64,000 bases of DNA from an uncultured Erysipelotrichaceae bacterium (GCA_947569705.1 CANOSP010000001.1:186001-250000), one strand, 5' to 3'. Shown: positions 1 to 8,951, counted from the stretch's first letter. Program-made: numbers and translations. The notes: generated by a model not told the origin, from the sequence alone.

Positions 1-329
1 AGCGCTTGTTAGAGCTGCGCAGTGATATTTTTAAAGCATTGGAAGAAGCCCGCAGTGAAAAGATTATCGGTAAATCACTTGAGGCTAAGGTTTCAATCAA
101 TGTATCTGAAGAAGATCGTGCGCTGATTGAGCGTATTTTCCCGAATCAGTTTGCACAATGGCTGATTGTGTCTGAGGTTTATTTCAGTGAAGCTTCTTTA
201 CAGGCATATGAACATTGTCAGGTAAAGGTAGAAGCATGCACGGGACAAACATGTCCGCGCTGCTGGAATATTACGCAAAGCACTGCCGCAGACGGCTTAT
301 GTGAGCGCTGTGCAAAGGTGTTGAAATAA
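1..329 (+). CDS. ileS: isoleucyl-tRNA synthetase, C-terminal end (partial)
   Basis: This is the 3' end of a gene that enters from the left edge, in frame with position 3, stopping with TAA at 327-329. About 109 residues are visible. The stretch around 'EKIIGKSLEAKV' followed by a C-terminal zinc-type motif (CPRC, about 15 residues, CERC) is the hallmark of the extreme C-terminus of bacterial isoleucyl-tRNA synthetase, which charges tRNA-Ile with isoleucine in the cytoplasm. The catalytic and editing domains lie outside the window. A TTG at position 6 could be mistaken for a start, but the reading frame is open upstream and the protein clearly continues there. Identification rests on the Zn motif and the conserved preceding helix. 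Confidence 0.9.
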   Translation, partial: RLLELRSDIFKALEEARSEKIIGKSLEAKVSINVSEEDRALIERIFPNQFAQWLIVSEVYFSEASLQAYEHCQVKVEACTGQTCPRCWNITQSTAADGLCERCAKVLK

Positions 330-350
330 TTTATCGGACAGGTGCGATTC

Positions 351-494
351 ATGGAATTGTATCTGTCTTTTTTTGTGCCCAAAGAAATGCCTGAAAGCTT
401 CGGCGATTCACTTAAGAGAGTTGCGGAATCACACACTTATCGTGTAAATGCTTACAAAAAGTGTGATAAAGTGAAAATAGTATTTGAGAAATGA
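351..494 (+). CDS. possible small protein of 47 residues between ileS and rny
   Basis: An ATG at 351 is preceded six bases earlier by AGGTG (340-344) and opens 47 codons ending in TGA at 492-494. The product begins MELYLSFFVPKEMPES and is slightly basic and rich in K and E at the end; no membrane segment or known motif is visible. The codon mix (GAA, AAA, TTT, GTG, GCG) resembles the neighbouring genes. It lies 21 bases after ileS, and its last codons overlap the -35 box of the rny promoter at 484. I do not recognise the family, so this is a candidate supported by a ribosome binding site and codon use only. Confidence 0.45.
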   Translation: MELYLSFFVPKEMPESFGDSLKRVAESHTYRVNAYKKCDKVKIVFEK

Positions 495-512
495 GGCAAA
501 ATTCTGTATAAT
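484..512 (+). promoter_or_regulatory. housekeeping promoter for rny
   Basis: TTGAGA (484-489), a 17-bp spacer and a perfect TATAAT (507-512) form a sigma-A-type promoter. Transcription would start near 519. The first transcribed bases (520-536) are a perfect dyad, GTGAGAAA-A-TTTCTCAC, so the mRNA would begin with a hairpin or the site could bind a protein. Confidence 0.75.
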
Positions 513-567
513 AATAGATGTGAGAAAATTTCTCACGGAATATGTAAGGACGAACGGAGGAAAAATC

Positions 568-2115
568 ATGGATATGATGAGCGTTGCGTCCGGGTTGGCA
601 GGTCTTGTTTTAGGAATCCTATTAATGATTGTGATTGCTAAAGCAGGTTTAAATAAAAATCAACAAAAGGCCGATTTATTGCTTAAGGAAGCAGCGTCCA
701 AAGCGGACACTGTGGTAAAGCAGGCGGTATTAGACGGTCGTACTCAAGCACATGATCTGAAAATTGCAGCGGAAAAGGAGATTAAAGAGCGCAAGGCAGA
801 GGTTACCGATATGGAAAACAAGCTGTTGCGTCGTGAAGATAATCTTAATTTTCGCGATGAAACTTTAACGAGTAAAGAAAAGCAATTAGATGTGAAAAGT
901 GCGCAATTAACTGAAAAAATGTCAAAACTGGACGAGAAAGAAAAAGAATTACAGGCTAAAATTGATGTACAGGTAGAGGAGTTGGAGCGTGTAGCTTCTT
1001 TATCCAGTGCCGAAGCCAAAGAGGAATTATTTGCGATTGTAGAAAAACGCATGGAAAATGAAACAATGGCTTATATCAAGGAAAAAGAAGATGAAGCCAG
1101 AGCGATTGCCGATGAAAAGGCACGCAATATCGTGGCGCTGTCTATTCAGCGCTTATCTCAGGATGAGGCGATCGAGCGTACCGTATCGGTAGTTGCACTG
1201 CCGAGTGAAGAAATGAAGGGTCGTATTATCGGTCGTGAAGGCCGTAATATTAAAGCGATTGAGCAGGCAACCGGTGTTGATTTAATCATTGATGATACAC
1301 CGGAAACAATTACGGTTTCCTGCTTTGATCCGATTCGCCGTGAAATCGCTCGCTTGGCGTTGGAACATTTGATTAAAGACGGACGCATTCAGCCGGGCCG
1401 TATCGAAGAGGTTGTCAATAAGATCAAAAAGGAAATGGATGCGAATATTGCCAAGGTCGGTGAGGAAACGGTATTTAAACTTGGTATCGGCAAGATCGAT
1501 CGTGAGATCGTGAAGCTGATCGGACGTTTGAAGTATCGTTATTCCTATGGTCAAAATGCGTTGCAGCATTCCATTGAGGTTGCGAATTTATGCGGATATA
1601 TGGCAGTGGAGTTGGGGTTAAATCAAAACCTTGCGAAGCGTGCCGGACTTTTGCATGATATTGGAAAAGCCTTGGATACCGAAGTAGAAGGAAGTCATAT
1701 TGAACTGGGTTATAAATTCTGTAAGAAACACGGTGAGCGTGAAGTTGTATTGAATGCAATTCAGTCACATCACGGCGAAGTTGAGGCTAAGTTCTTAATT
1801 TCCAACTTGGTGATTGCTGCCGATACTATATCGGCAGCACGTCCGGGAGCGCGTTATGAGTCTTTACAAAACTATATCAATCGTTTGGAAGAATTAGAGC
1901 GCATCACAAAGTCCTTTGACGGTGTTGAATCTTCTTATGCAATTCAAGCCGGCAGGGAAGTACGTGTCATGGCAGTGCCGGAAAAATTAGATGATATTGC
2001 CTGCCATAAGCTGGCACGTGATATCAAGGATAAGATTGAGGCAGAATTAACTTATCCGGGACAGATTAAGGTAACGGTCATTCGCGAAACACGTTCCTGT
2101 GAATTAGCGAAATAG
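568..2115 (+). CDS. rny: ribonuclease Y
   Basis: RNase Y is the membrane-anchored endoribonuclease that starts mRNA decay in Firmicutes. The 515-residue product has an N-terminal membrane helix (about residues 5-25), a long charged coiled coil (about 30-200), a KH RNA-binding domain with the GREGRN signature, and an HD domain with 'LLHDIGKA' supplying the metal-binding His-Asp pair. Length matches the family (about 520). I chose ATG 568 because GGAGG (556-560) sits seven bases upstream; the frame is open further upstream to 484, but that extension has no ribosome binding site and overlaps the promoter. ymdB starts two bases after the stop, so the two are co-transcribed, an arrangement also known in Bacillus. 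Confidence 0.96.
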   Translation: MDMMSVASGLAGLVLGILLMIVIAKAGLNKNQQKADLLLKEAASKADTVVKQAVLDGRTQAHDLKIAAEKEIKERKAEVTDMENKLLRREDNLNFRDETLTSKEKQLDVKSAQLTEKMSKLDEKEKELQAKIDVQVEELERVASLSSAEAKEELFAIVEKRMENETMAYIKEKEDEARAIADEKARNIVALSIQRLSQDEAIERTVSVVALPSEEMKGRIIGREGRNIKAIEQATGVDLIIDDTPETITVSCFDPIRREIARLALEHLIKDGRIQPGRIEEVVNKIKKEMDANIAKVGEETVFKLGIGKIDREIVKLIGRLKYRYSYGQNALQHSIEVANLCGYMAVELGLNQNLAKRAGLLHDIGKALDTEVEGSHIELGYKFCKKHGEREVVLNAIQSHHGEVEAKFLISNLVIAADTISAARPGARYESLQNYINRLEELERITKSFDGVESSYAIQAGREVRVMAVPEKLDDIACHKLARDIKDKIEAELTYPGQIKVTVIRETRSCELAK

Positions 2116-2117
2116 TT

Positions 2118-2891
2118 ATGAGAGTATTGTTTCTCGGAGATATTGTCGGTAAAAGCGGTCGCTTATGTATGAAAGAGCAGCTGCCGCAGCTGAAAGCACA
2201 ATATCATCCGGATTTAGTGATAGTGAACGGTGAAAATGCCGCTCACGGTAAAGGGATTACCAAAAAAATCTATCATGAGCTGTTAGGCTATGGTATTGAT
2301 GTGATTACGATGGGAAACCACACCTTCTCCAAAAGTGATATATATCAATTTATCAATGAGGCAGATCGTATGGTTCGCCCTGCCAATATGGAGCCGCTCG
2401 GCTACGGGCGCAGTACGCTGATTCTGCAGCTCAATTCCAAGCGCATTGCCGTAAGTAACCTGTGTGCCGAAATCTTTATGAACAATGTGACGGAAAGCCC
2501 GTTTGCTTGTATGGAGCGTATTTTAGCAGGCATTGATGTGGATTATCATTTTGTTGATCTGCACGGTGAGACAACAAGCGAGAAAATTGCCTTTACGTAT
2601 CAGTTTGCCGGCAGAGTACAAGCGATCGTCGGTACTCATACCCATGTACAAACAGCTGATGAGCGCATAATCAACGGCTGCGCGGCAATCAGTGATCTCG
2701 GGATGTGCGGTGCTTACCACAGTGTTTTGGGACGTGATACGCAAGAGGTATTGGAGCGCTTTGTCAATCAGGCAAAAACGCACTATAAAATCGCAGGAGG
2801 TCCTGCCGTTCTGTGCGGACTGCTCGTGGATTTTGATGATTCACGCAATCAAGCGATAAAAGCGGAGCGAATTCAAATTCGTCCGCTGTAA
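2118..2891 (+). CDS. ymdB: YmdB-family metallophosphoesterase
   Basis: This 257-residue protein matches the TIGR00282 metallophosphoesterase family. YmdB of Bacillus hydrolyses 2',3'-cyclic nucleotides and influences biofilm and motility decisions. The di-metal ligand motifs are visible: 'FLGDIVG' at the N-terminus, 'NGENAAHG' near residue 38, 'GNHTF' near 75 and 'GTHTHVQTADE' near 175. It begins two bases after the rny stop and is probably translated by coupling. The operon ends in the hairpin at 2901. Pairing with an RNase makes a link to handling of RNA breakdown products plausible, but that is inference. Confidence 0.92.
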   Translation: MRVLFLGDIVGKSGRLCMKEQLPQLKAQYHPDLVIVNGENAAHGKGITKKIYHELLGYGIDVITMGNHTFSKSDIYQFINEADRMVRPANMEPLGYGRSTLILQLNSKRIAVSNLCAEIFMNNVTESPFACMERILAGIDVDYHFVDLHGETTSEKIAFTYQFAGRVQAIVGTHTHVQTADERIINGCAAISDLGMCGAYHSVLGRDTQEVLERFVNQAKTHYKIAGGPAVLCGLLVDFDDSRNQAIKAERIQIRPL

Positions 2892-2900
2892 TATGTAATG

Positions 2901-2932
2901 AAAGCACCTAAATGAATGCGGTGCTTTTCTTT
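2901..2932 (+). terminator. rho-independent terminator after rny-ymdB
   Basis: AAAGCACC (2901-2908) pairs perfectly with GGTGCTTT (2920-2927), followed by a T-rich tail. Confidence 0.8.
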
Positions 2933-3007
2933 CAGGTGAGGTTGTTTTGCGAAAGGTTAAGTTTAAAAAATGATAAAAAATTCCAACCTTCACTAATCAA
3001 AAAATGC

Positions 3008-3036
3008 TTGCAAGCTTAGCTTAATATGTGTATAAT
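3008..3036 (+). promoter_or_regulatory. housekeeping promoter for the ferredoxin gene
   Basis: TTGCAA (3008-3013), 17-bp spacer, perfect TATAAT (3031-3036); AGGAGG follows at 3050-3055, before ATG 3064. Confidence 0.75.
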
Positions 3037-3063
3037 GTACATAGTTAAAAGGAGGAATAAAGA

Positions 3064-3237
3064 ATGCCAGTTAATGTAAATCAGGATACTTGCATCGGTT
3101 GCGGTGCATGTGTAGGTGTTTGCCCGGTTGGCGCATTATCCATGAACGATGACGGAAAATCTCAGTGCGATGAGGGTACTTGCATCGACTGCGGCTCTTG
3201 TTTATCCGCTTGTCCGGTAGACGCAATCAGCCAGTAA
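3064..3237 (+). CDS. 2[4Fe-4S] ferredoxin
   Basis: A 57-residue protein carries two clostridial-type cluster motifs: CIGCGACVGVCP in the first half and CIDCGSCLSACP in the second, each C-x2-C-x2-C-x3-CP. Such ferredoxins carry low-potential electrons in anaerobes, for example to pyruvate:ferredoxin oxidoreductase, hydrogenase or radical-SAM enzymes. ATG 3064 follows an AGGAGG with good spacing. The gene is monocistronic, with its own strong promoter and terminator, as expected for an abundant carrier. The neighbouring miaB product is an iron-sulfur enzyme, but no functional link is shown by the sequence. Confidence 0.95.
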   Translation: MPVNVNQDTCIGCGACVGVCPVGALSMNDDGKSQCDEGTCIDCGSCLSACPVDAISQ

Positions 3238-3261
3238 AACCAAGCATTGCTTGGTTTTTTT
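3237..3261 (+). terminator. terminator after the ferredoxin gene
   Basis: AAACCAAGC (3237-3245), loop ATT, GCTTGGTTT (3249-3257), then Ts. The arms pair perfectly. Confidence 0.85.
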
Positions 3262-3297
3262 CAAGATTTGGTATTCTTTTAGAATAAGGAGCTTATG

Positions 3298-4734
3298 ATG
3301 AAAAAACAACCCGGTTGGGCGCTTCCCGATTTAAAGGCAGCTCAAGTGCGCACAAAGCAGGAAGCAGCGATCCGACATGAATTATTCAGCGTGCCTGATT
3401 CCATACAGGGAATCGGTGTCAATAAACGCTATTTTTTAAGAACCTACGGCTGTCAGGCAAATGAGCGAGACGGTGAAACAATTGCCGGTATTATGGAAAC
3501 ACTCGGCTTCACTGCCACAGCTTTGGAAGAAAATGCCGATGTGATTATTTTGAATACATGTGCAATTCGTAAAAATGCCGAAGATAAAGTATTGGGCGAA
3601 TTAGGCGCATTAAAACGACTGTATAAAGAAAATCCCGATTTGGTGATCGGTCTTTGTGGCTGTATGGCACAGGAAGAAGAAATCGTACAGCTTTTATTAG
3701 CGAAATACCCGCAGGTTAAACTTATTTTCGGAACGCATAATATCCATCGCTTGCCGATGCTTCTGGCACAGGCAATGCAGAAGGAAAAAACAATTGAAGT
3801 ATTTTCGGCAGAAGGTGAAGTGATCGAAGATTTACCGGTGAAGCGCTTCGGCAAGCATAAGGCATGGGTCAATATCATGTACGGATGCGATAAATTCTGT
3901 ACATACTGCATTGTCCCTTATACAAGAGGAAAAGAGCGCTCTCGCGCAACCGAAGATATTTTGAAGGAAGTGCGTGAACTGGCAGAACAAGGCTATCAAG
4001 AGGTTACTTTATTGGGGCAGAATGTCAATTCCTACGGCAAGGATTTGGCACTGCAGGGCGGTTTCGCGACTTTACTCGCTGAGTGCGCAAAAATCGGTAT
4101 TCCGCGCATTCGCTTTATGACCTCGCATCCGTGGGATTTCAGTGATGAAATGATTGATGTGATTGCGCAATATGATAATATTATGCCGTTTATTCACTTA
4201 CCGGTACAATCCGGTGACAGCGCTGTTTTGAAGCTGATGGGCAGACGTTATACCATTGAGGAATATCGTGATTTATTTCATCGAATTAAGAATCGTGTGA
4301 AAAACTGTGCGTTTTCCACCGATATTATTGTCGGCTTTCCCAACGAGAGTGAGGAACAGTTTCAACATACATTGGATATTGTGAATGAGTGTCAGTTTGA
4401 CAATGCTTATACCTTTATCTATTCACCGCGAGAGGGAACACCGGCTGCGAAAATGACGGACAATATACCGCTTGAAGTGAAGCAGGAACGTCTGTATCGT
4501 TTAAATGAACTTGTAAATCACTATGCGAACTTAAATAATGCGGCGTATCAAGGAAAAATCGTTAAGGTACTGGTAGATGGTCCGAGTAAAAAGAATCCGC
4601 AGATCACCAGCGGTTATACAGAGACAAATAAGCTTGTGAACTTTGTGAGTAAAAATGCACAGTGCGGTGATATTGTCGAAGTGCGTATCACTGATGCGAA
4701 AACATGGTCATTAGACGGTGAACAGGTAGGATAA
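3298..4734 (+). CDS. miaB: tRNA-2-methylthio-N6-dimethylallyladenosine synthase
   Basis: MiaB adds the methylthio group to C2 of N6-isopentenyl-A37 in tRNAs reading UNN codons. The product (478 residues) has the N-terminal MTTase domain with three cluster cysteines ('YGCQANERD', 'LNTCAIRKNAEDKV', 'GLCGCMAQ'), a radical-SAM motif CDKFCTYC near residue 200, and a C-terminal TRAM-like domain ending near 'VEVRITDAKTWSLDG'. The RNAEDK signature separates MiaB from the MtaB paralogue at 60.4 kb. AAGGAG (3286-3291) favours ATG 3298; ATG 3295 is also in frame but sits only three bases after it. The roughly 50-residue N-terminal extension before the MTTase domain is common in Firmicutes MiaB. Confidence 0.95.
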   Translation: MKKQPGWALPDLKAAQVRTKQEAAIRHELFSVPDSIQGIGVNKRYFLRTYGCQANERDGETIAGIMETLGFTATALEENADVIILNTCAIRKNAEDKVLGELGALKRLYKENPDLVIGLCGCMAQEEEIVQLLLAKYPQVKLIFGTHNIHRLPMLLAQAMQKEKTIEVFSAEGEVIEDLPVKRFGKHKAWVNIMYGCDKFCTYCIVPYTRGKERSRATEDILKEVRELAEQGYQEVTLLGQNVNSYGKDLALQGGFATLLAECAKIGIPRIRFMTSHPWDFSDEMIDVIAQYDNIMPFIHLPVQSGDSAVLKLMGRRYTIEEYRDLFHRIKNRVKNCAFSTDIIVGFPNESEEQFQHTLDIVNECQFDNAYTFIYSPREGTPAAKMTDNIPLEVKQERLYRLNELVNHYANLNNAAYQGKIVKVLVDGPSKKNPQITSGYTETNKLVNFVSKNAQCGDIVEVRITDAKTWSLDGEQVG

Positions 4735-4758
4735 AAAGTGAAGGTTTTCACTTTTTTT
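4735..4758 (+). terminator. terminator after miaB
   Basis: AAAGTGAA (4735-4742), loop GGTT, TTCACTTT (4747-4754) and a T run. Confidence 0.85.
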
Positions 4759-4790
4759 CTGTTTTTTTGAATGCCATTTTATGATAAAAG

Positions 4791-4799
4791 TGGTATAAT
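4791..4799 (+). promoter_or_regulatory. extended -10 promoter for the RNase J gene
   Basis: TGG followed by perfect TATAAT (4794-4799) gives an extended -10 element. No clear -35 box lies at the right spacing. Confidence 0.55.
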
Positions 4800-4882
4800 A
4801 CTTATTAGTATGGCAATTATGAACAAGCATTTATTTTATGGTACATCACATAATAAATAAAAATTGAAAGGATGGAAGTCTT

Positions 4883-6544
4883 ATGGATCAAGTACGCATA
4901 TTTGCGCTCGGAGGACTCGATGAAAACGGTAAAAACATGTATGTAGTCGAAGTCAATGAAGCGATTTTTGTGATTGAAGCAGGTTTGAAATTTCCCGATA
5001 CCGAACAATTAGGAGTGGAGTTTATCATTCCTGATTTCTCATATTTAATTGAAAACAAGGAACGCATCAAGGGAATCTTTATCACCCACGGTCATGATGA
5101 TGTCGTTGCGGCGTTGCCGTATTTGCTGAAACAGATCAAAGCACCTGTTTATACCGGAGCGCTGACCGCAAATATTATTCATGACATGTTGAAAAAGGAA
5201 AATGTGAAGGGGGTAAAAATCCATCGCATCAAGCGTTCCAGTGTGCAGCGAATCAGCGGTGTGAAGGTCAGAACTTTCCCGATGACACATGCATATCCCG
5301 ATAACTTCGGTGTTGCGATCATGAGTGATCAAGGAGCGATTGTCTATACCGGTGAATTTATCATTGATTATGATATGCTCTCAGAGCAGTATATTTGTGA
5401 TCTGAATGAATTAAGTGATATTGGAAAAAGCGGTGTATTATGCTTATTGAGTGAATCTCAGGGAGTAGAGCGTAGCGGTCATACGGCGCCGAATCATCGC
5501 ATTACCAATTTGATTGAGCCGATCTTTGAGAAAAATCACGGACGTATTTTGATTTCCGTGTATCGTCAAAGCTTATATCGAGTGATTGAAATCATTGAAA
5601 TCTGTAAGCGAATGAATAAACCGATCTATTTTCATGACAAGGAACTGCGTCAGCTGTTAAAGCAGCTGGAGGATATTAAGTATTATCAGGTTCCGCGCGA
5701 ATTGGAAGTAAAGGAATGGAACTTCAGCGATGGGGTGGAAGATGTAGTAATCGTCATCAGCGGATCAGGTAAAAATCTGTTCCGTACGATGAATAATATT
5801 GCGAATCATGAGGATTCTCGCGTATCATTTCGACCGAGTGATACGATTATTATGGCGTCTCCCGTTGTCAGCGGTACCGAAATGGAAGCAACCGACATGG
5901 AAAATGACATTTATAAGGAAGGCGGACATATTTTCTCGCTCAGCTCTAAGACGGTATTATCCATGCATCCCAGCAGTGAGGATTTAAAGATGATGCTGTA
6001 TCTGTTCAAGCCGAAGTATTATATTCCCGTCAAAGGAGAATATCGTCATTTGGTGATGAATGCGAATTTAGGCGTATCGATGGGATATTCACCGGATCGT
6101 ATTCTAATTTTGGATAACGGTCAGATTGCGGCATTTGAAAACGGTGTGTTAAAGAGTGCTTCTCAATATTTAGAACTGGAAGATACATTAATTGACGGTA
6201 AGGAAAATTGGGATGTGACCGGAGTCGTTTTAAAGGATCGTGAGACGCTTTCTACCGACGGAGTTATGATTGTCGGTGTCGGTGTTAATATGAAAACAAA
6301 AAAAGTGATTAACGGACCGGATGTACAAACGCGCGGGCTGATCTATTTAAAGGATGCGGATTATATTGTCAAAGAGGTTGCCGGTATGATGGAAGAGTGT
6401 ATCGCCACTGCCGTGAAAGAAAAGCGTTATGATAATTTAACGGTTCGCGGGGAAGCCAGAGATAAAATTACGAGGTATTTAATGAAGGAAACAGGCAAGC
6501 GCCCGATGGTGTTGCCGGTGATTATGGAAATTAATGTAGGATAG
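4883..6544 (+). CDS. rnj: RNase J family protein with degenerate metal site (J2-like)
   Basis: Ribonuclease J enzymes are beta-lactamase/beta-CASP exo- and endonucleases of Firmicutes RNA decay. This 553-residue protein has the full architecture: metallo-beta-lactamase fold, beta-CASP insert and C-terminal domain. The ligand set is damaged: H69-G-H71-D-D73 is intact but the next His is Val74, the TGDF aspartate is Glu158, and the His of PVHGEYR is Lys384; H136 and H362 remain. Loss of several ligands is typical of RNase J2-type subunits, which pair with an active J1. I infer a J2-like structural or regulatory partner with weak or no intrinsic activity; an active copy should lie elsewhere in the genome. 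ftsK begins 19 bases downstream, so the two are likely co-transcribed. Confidence 0.9.
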   Translation: MDQVRIFALGGLDENGKNMYVVEVNEAIFVIEAGLKFPDTEQLGVEFIIPDFSYLIENKERIKGIFITHGHDDVVAALPYLLKQIKAPVYTGALTANIIHDMLKKENVKGVKIHRIKRSSVQRISGVKVRTFPMTHAYPDNFGVAIMSDQGAIVYTGEFIIDYDMLSEQYICDLNELSDIGKSGVLCLLSESQGVERSGHTAPNHRITNLIEPIFEKNHGRILISVYRQSLYRVIEIIEICKRMNKPIYFHDKELRQLLKQLEDIKYYQVPRELEVKEWNFSDGVEDVVIVISGSGKNLFRTMNNIANHEDSRVSFRPSDTIIMASPVVSGTEMEATDMENDIYKEGGHIFSLSSKTVLSMHPSSEDLKMMLYLFKPKYYIPVKGEYRHLVMNANLGVSMGYSPDRILILDNGQIAAFENGVLKSASQYLELEDTLIDGKENWDVTGVVLKDRETLSTDGVMIVGVGVNMKTKKVINGPDVQTRGLIYLKDADYIVKEVAGMMEECIATAVKEKRYDNLTVRGEARDKITRYLMKETGKRPMVLPVIMEINVG

Positions 6545-6563
6545 AGATGATCGGAGGGATCTT

Positions 6564-8951
6564 ATGGCCAAGAACAAGACAAGAAAAAACAATAAGAAAA
6601 AACAAAAGGAAAATGAAATTCTGCTTTATGTTTATGCGTTGTTTATGATTACCTTGTCCTTGATCGGCGGTTTACAGATCGGTTTTGTCGGACAGCTGTT
6701 GACCGGATGTGTGAAATTTGTATTCGGTAATTTATACGGCATCGTCTACGGTGTAGTGATATTGTTTGCGATTTTGTTAATGCTGAAGCGATCTTTTCAG
6801 GAAATCCCGCTGAATTATACGGTCGGTGTCGGGGTATTATTTACGGCATGGCTGTTAGCGGCTTCGATTCCCGATGATCAAACGATGAAGGGTATGGCAG
6901 TGTTAAGTAATTTTGTTGGCAGTACGGCACAAATCTTCGCCGGTGAGTTAGCTGCCGGAGGCGGTTTGGTCGGTGCGATGCTGGTCAGTATTGCGTCATT
7001 TCTGTTTGATTATACGGGAACATGGATGATTATTGTCGCTTTATTAATTCTCGGTTTGATTCTGCTTGCGAGCGGGGCATTTATGGATTGGATGTCCGGT
7101 GCGAAAGAAAAGATCAAAGAGCCGTTAGAAAGCGTGAAATCACAGAATAAAGAACGCAGAACGCAGAAAAAGGCGGCTAAACAGGAAGCGCGTCAAAAAG
7201 CGAAAATGGCGAATATTCGCGCTGATGAGCCAATGGAAGATGAACAGGATCAAAGCATTCTGTCGCGCATGAGCTTAGAAGAACGCGTGAAAAAAGGACA
7301 GGTGTCTTTTTTGGAAGCCGATGAAGATCGGGAAGCTGATCCTGCACAGGACTTAGAAATATTAAATGATGATATAGATATGGAAGCAACAGCGATTTCA
7401 ACACCTGTTGTACAAAGTGAACCGGATGAAAATCAGCGAATTATTAATGAAACCATCGGTAAGCAGGATACGTTTGTATCGCAGTTTACCGAAGACTATT
7501 CCAATTATCGTTTACCGCACTTGAAGCTGTTAAAGGACAGCGGTAAAAAGGGAAAATCGATCAATAATATCAATGCGGCTAATGACAGCGGCAGACGCTT
7601 GATTGAGATCTTAGATCAATTCGGTGTAAAAGCGACTTTGGTGGCAACCCATATCGGTCCCGCCGTCACAAAGTTTGAAATCAAACCGGATTTAGGTGTG
7701 CGGGTCAATAAGATTTCCAATCTTCAATATGATATTAAAATGGCTTTGGCTGCGAAGGATATTCGTATTGAAGCACCGATACCGGGAAAATCGGCAGTCG
7801 GTATTGAAATTCCGAATGTTGAAAAAACAGCAGTATCGATGAAAGAACTGATGAAACAGATCCCGCCGCAATATGAGGATAAAAAACTGGCAGTTGCGTT
7901 GGGAAAGGATTTAATGGGAAACTGTATTTACGGCGAATTGAATAAAATGCCGCACTTATTAATTGCCGGAGCGACCGGCAGCGGTAAGTCTGTTTGTGTA
8001 AATACGATCATAACTTCTTTATTGATGCGCACCAAGCCGGATGAAGTAAAATTATTGCTTGTGGATCCGAAGAAAGTGGAATTCACTCCGTATCGAGCTA
8101 TTCCGCATTTATTGGGACCGGTTATTACCGATGGGGAAGAAGCCAATCGGGCATTAAAGGTAATTGTCAATATGATGGATAATCGATATGAATTATTCTC
8201 TATGGCAGGAGTAAGAAATATTGCCGGATACAACGGCTATATTGAAAACCATCCGGAAGAGGGACTGAAAAAGCTTCCTTGGATTGTAGTGATTATTGAT
8301 GAGTTGGCAGATTTAATGCTTGTGGCAGCGAAAGAGGTAGAGTCCAGTATTCAGCGTATCACGCAGCTGGCTCGTGCTGCCGGGATCCATTTGATTGTAG
8401 CGACACAGCGTCCGAGTGTTGATGTAATTACCGGTATTATTAAAGCAAATATTCCTTCACGTATCGCATTTGCGGTATCCTCTGCGGTTGATTCGCGAAC
8501 GATATTGGATCAAGTCGGCGCTGAAAAGCTGTTGGGTCTCGGCGATATGTTATACATACCGGTAGGTGAACAAGTAGCGACGCGTGTTCAAGGAGCTTTT
8601 GTTTCTGATGAAGAGGTAGCGGCAATTTGCGATTTTGTCAGCCGTCAGGCGAAGCCGAAGTATGAAGATGCTTTCCTGCGCTTGGAAGCGTTGGACGGCG
8701 GCATCGAAGCGACTTCGAGCGCTCCGGGCCATGATGATCCGCTCTATGAGGAAGTAAAGGATTTCGTGATTTCTACACGTAAGGCAAGTACTTCTTTGAT
8801 TCAGCGAAAATTCAGTATCGGATATGCTCGTGCGGCACGTTTGATTGATGTGTTGGAAGAAAGAGGCATCATCGGACCGGCTCGCGGCAGTAAGCCTCGT
8901 GAAGTATATGCGAAAAGCAGCGAGGACAGCGAATCTGATATGGAGATGTAA
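6564..8951 (+). CDS. ftsK: DNA translocase FtsK/SpoIIIE
   Basis: This 795-residue protein pumps DNA through the division or sporulation septum. It has a basic N-terminus, four to five membrane helices (about residues 20-170), a charged linker (about 175-310), an alpha/beta ATPase motor with Walker A GATGSGKS near residue 470, Walker B in 'VVIIDELADLM', and a C-terminal gamma winged helix that reads polar KOPS/SRS-type sites (ending 'RGIIGPARGSKPREVY'). GGAGG precedes ATG 6564. Sequence alone does not tell FtsK from SpoIIIE/SftA roles; the genome sporulates, so a SpoIIIE role is plausible. The two M16-type genes follow, as they do near spoIIIE in Bacillus. Confidence 0.95.
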   Translation: MAKNKTRKNNKKKQKENEILLYVYALFMITLSLIGGLQIGFVGQLLTGCVKFVFGNLYGIVYGVVILFAILLMLKRSFQEIPLNYTVGVGVLFTAWLLAASIPDDQTMKGMAVLSNFVGSTAQIFAGELAAGGGLVGAMLVSIASFLFDYTGTWMIIVALLILGLILLASGAFMDWMSGAKEKIKEPLESVKSQNKERRTQKKAAKQEARQKAKMANIRADEPMEDEQDQSILSRMSLEERVKKGQVSFLEADEDREADPAQDLEILNDDIDMEATAISTPVVQSEPDENQRIINETIGKQDTFVSQFTEDYSNYRLPHLKLLKDSGKKGKSINNINAANDSGRRLIEILDQFGVKATLVATHIGPAVTKFEIKPDLGVRVNKISNLQYDIKMALAAKDIRIEAPIPGKSAVGIEIPNVEKTAVSMKELMKQIPPQYEDKKLAVALGKDLMGNCIYGELNKMPHLLIAGATGSGKSVCVNTIITSLLMRTKPDEVKLLLVDPKKVEFTPYRAIPHLLGPVITDGEEANRALKVIVNMMDNRYELFSMAGVRNIAGYNGYIENHPEEGLKKLPWIVVIIDELADLMLVAAKEVESSIQRITQLARAAGIHLIVATQRPSVDVITGIIKANIPSRIAFAVSSAVDSRTILDQVGAEKLLGLGDMLYIPVGEQVATRVQGAFVSDEEVAAICDFVSRQAKPKYEDAFLRLEALDGGIEATSSAPGHDDPLYEEVKDFVISTRKASTSLIQRKFSIGYARAARLIDVLEERGIIGPARGSKPREVYAKSSEDSESDMEM

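Noticed and set aside
3453-3911. 152-codon open frame on the minus strand inside miaB
   Set aside because: It is fully antisense to a clear miaB gene and its predicted product has no domain or ribosome binding site.
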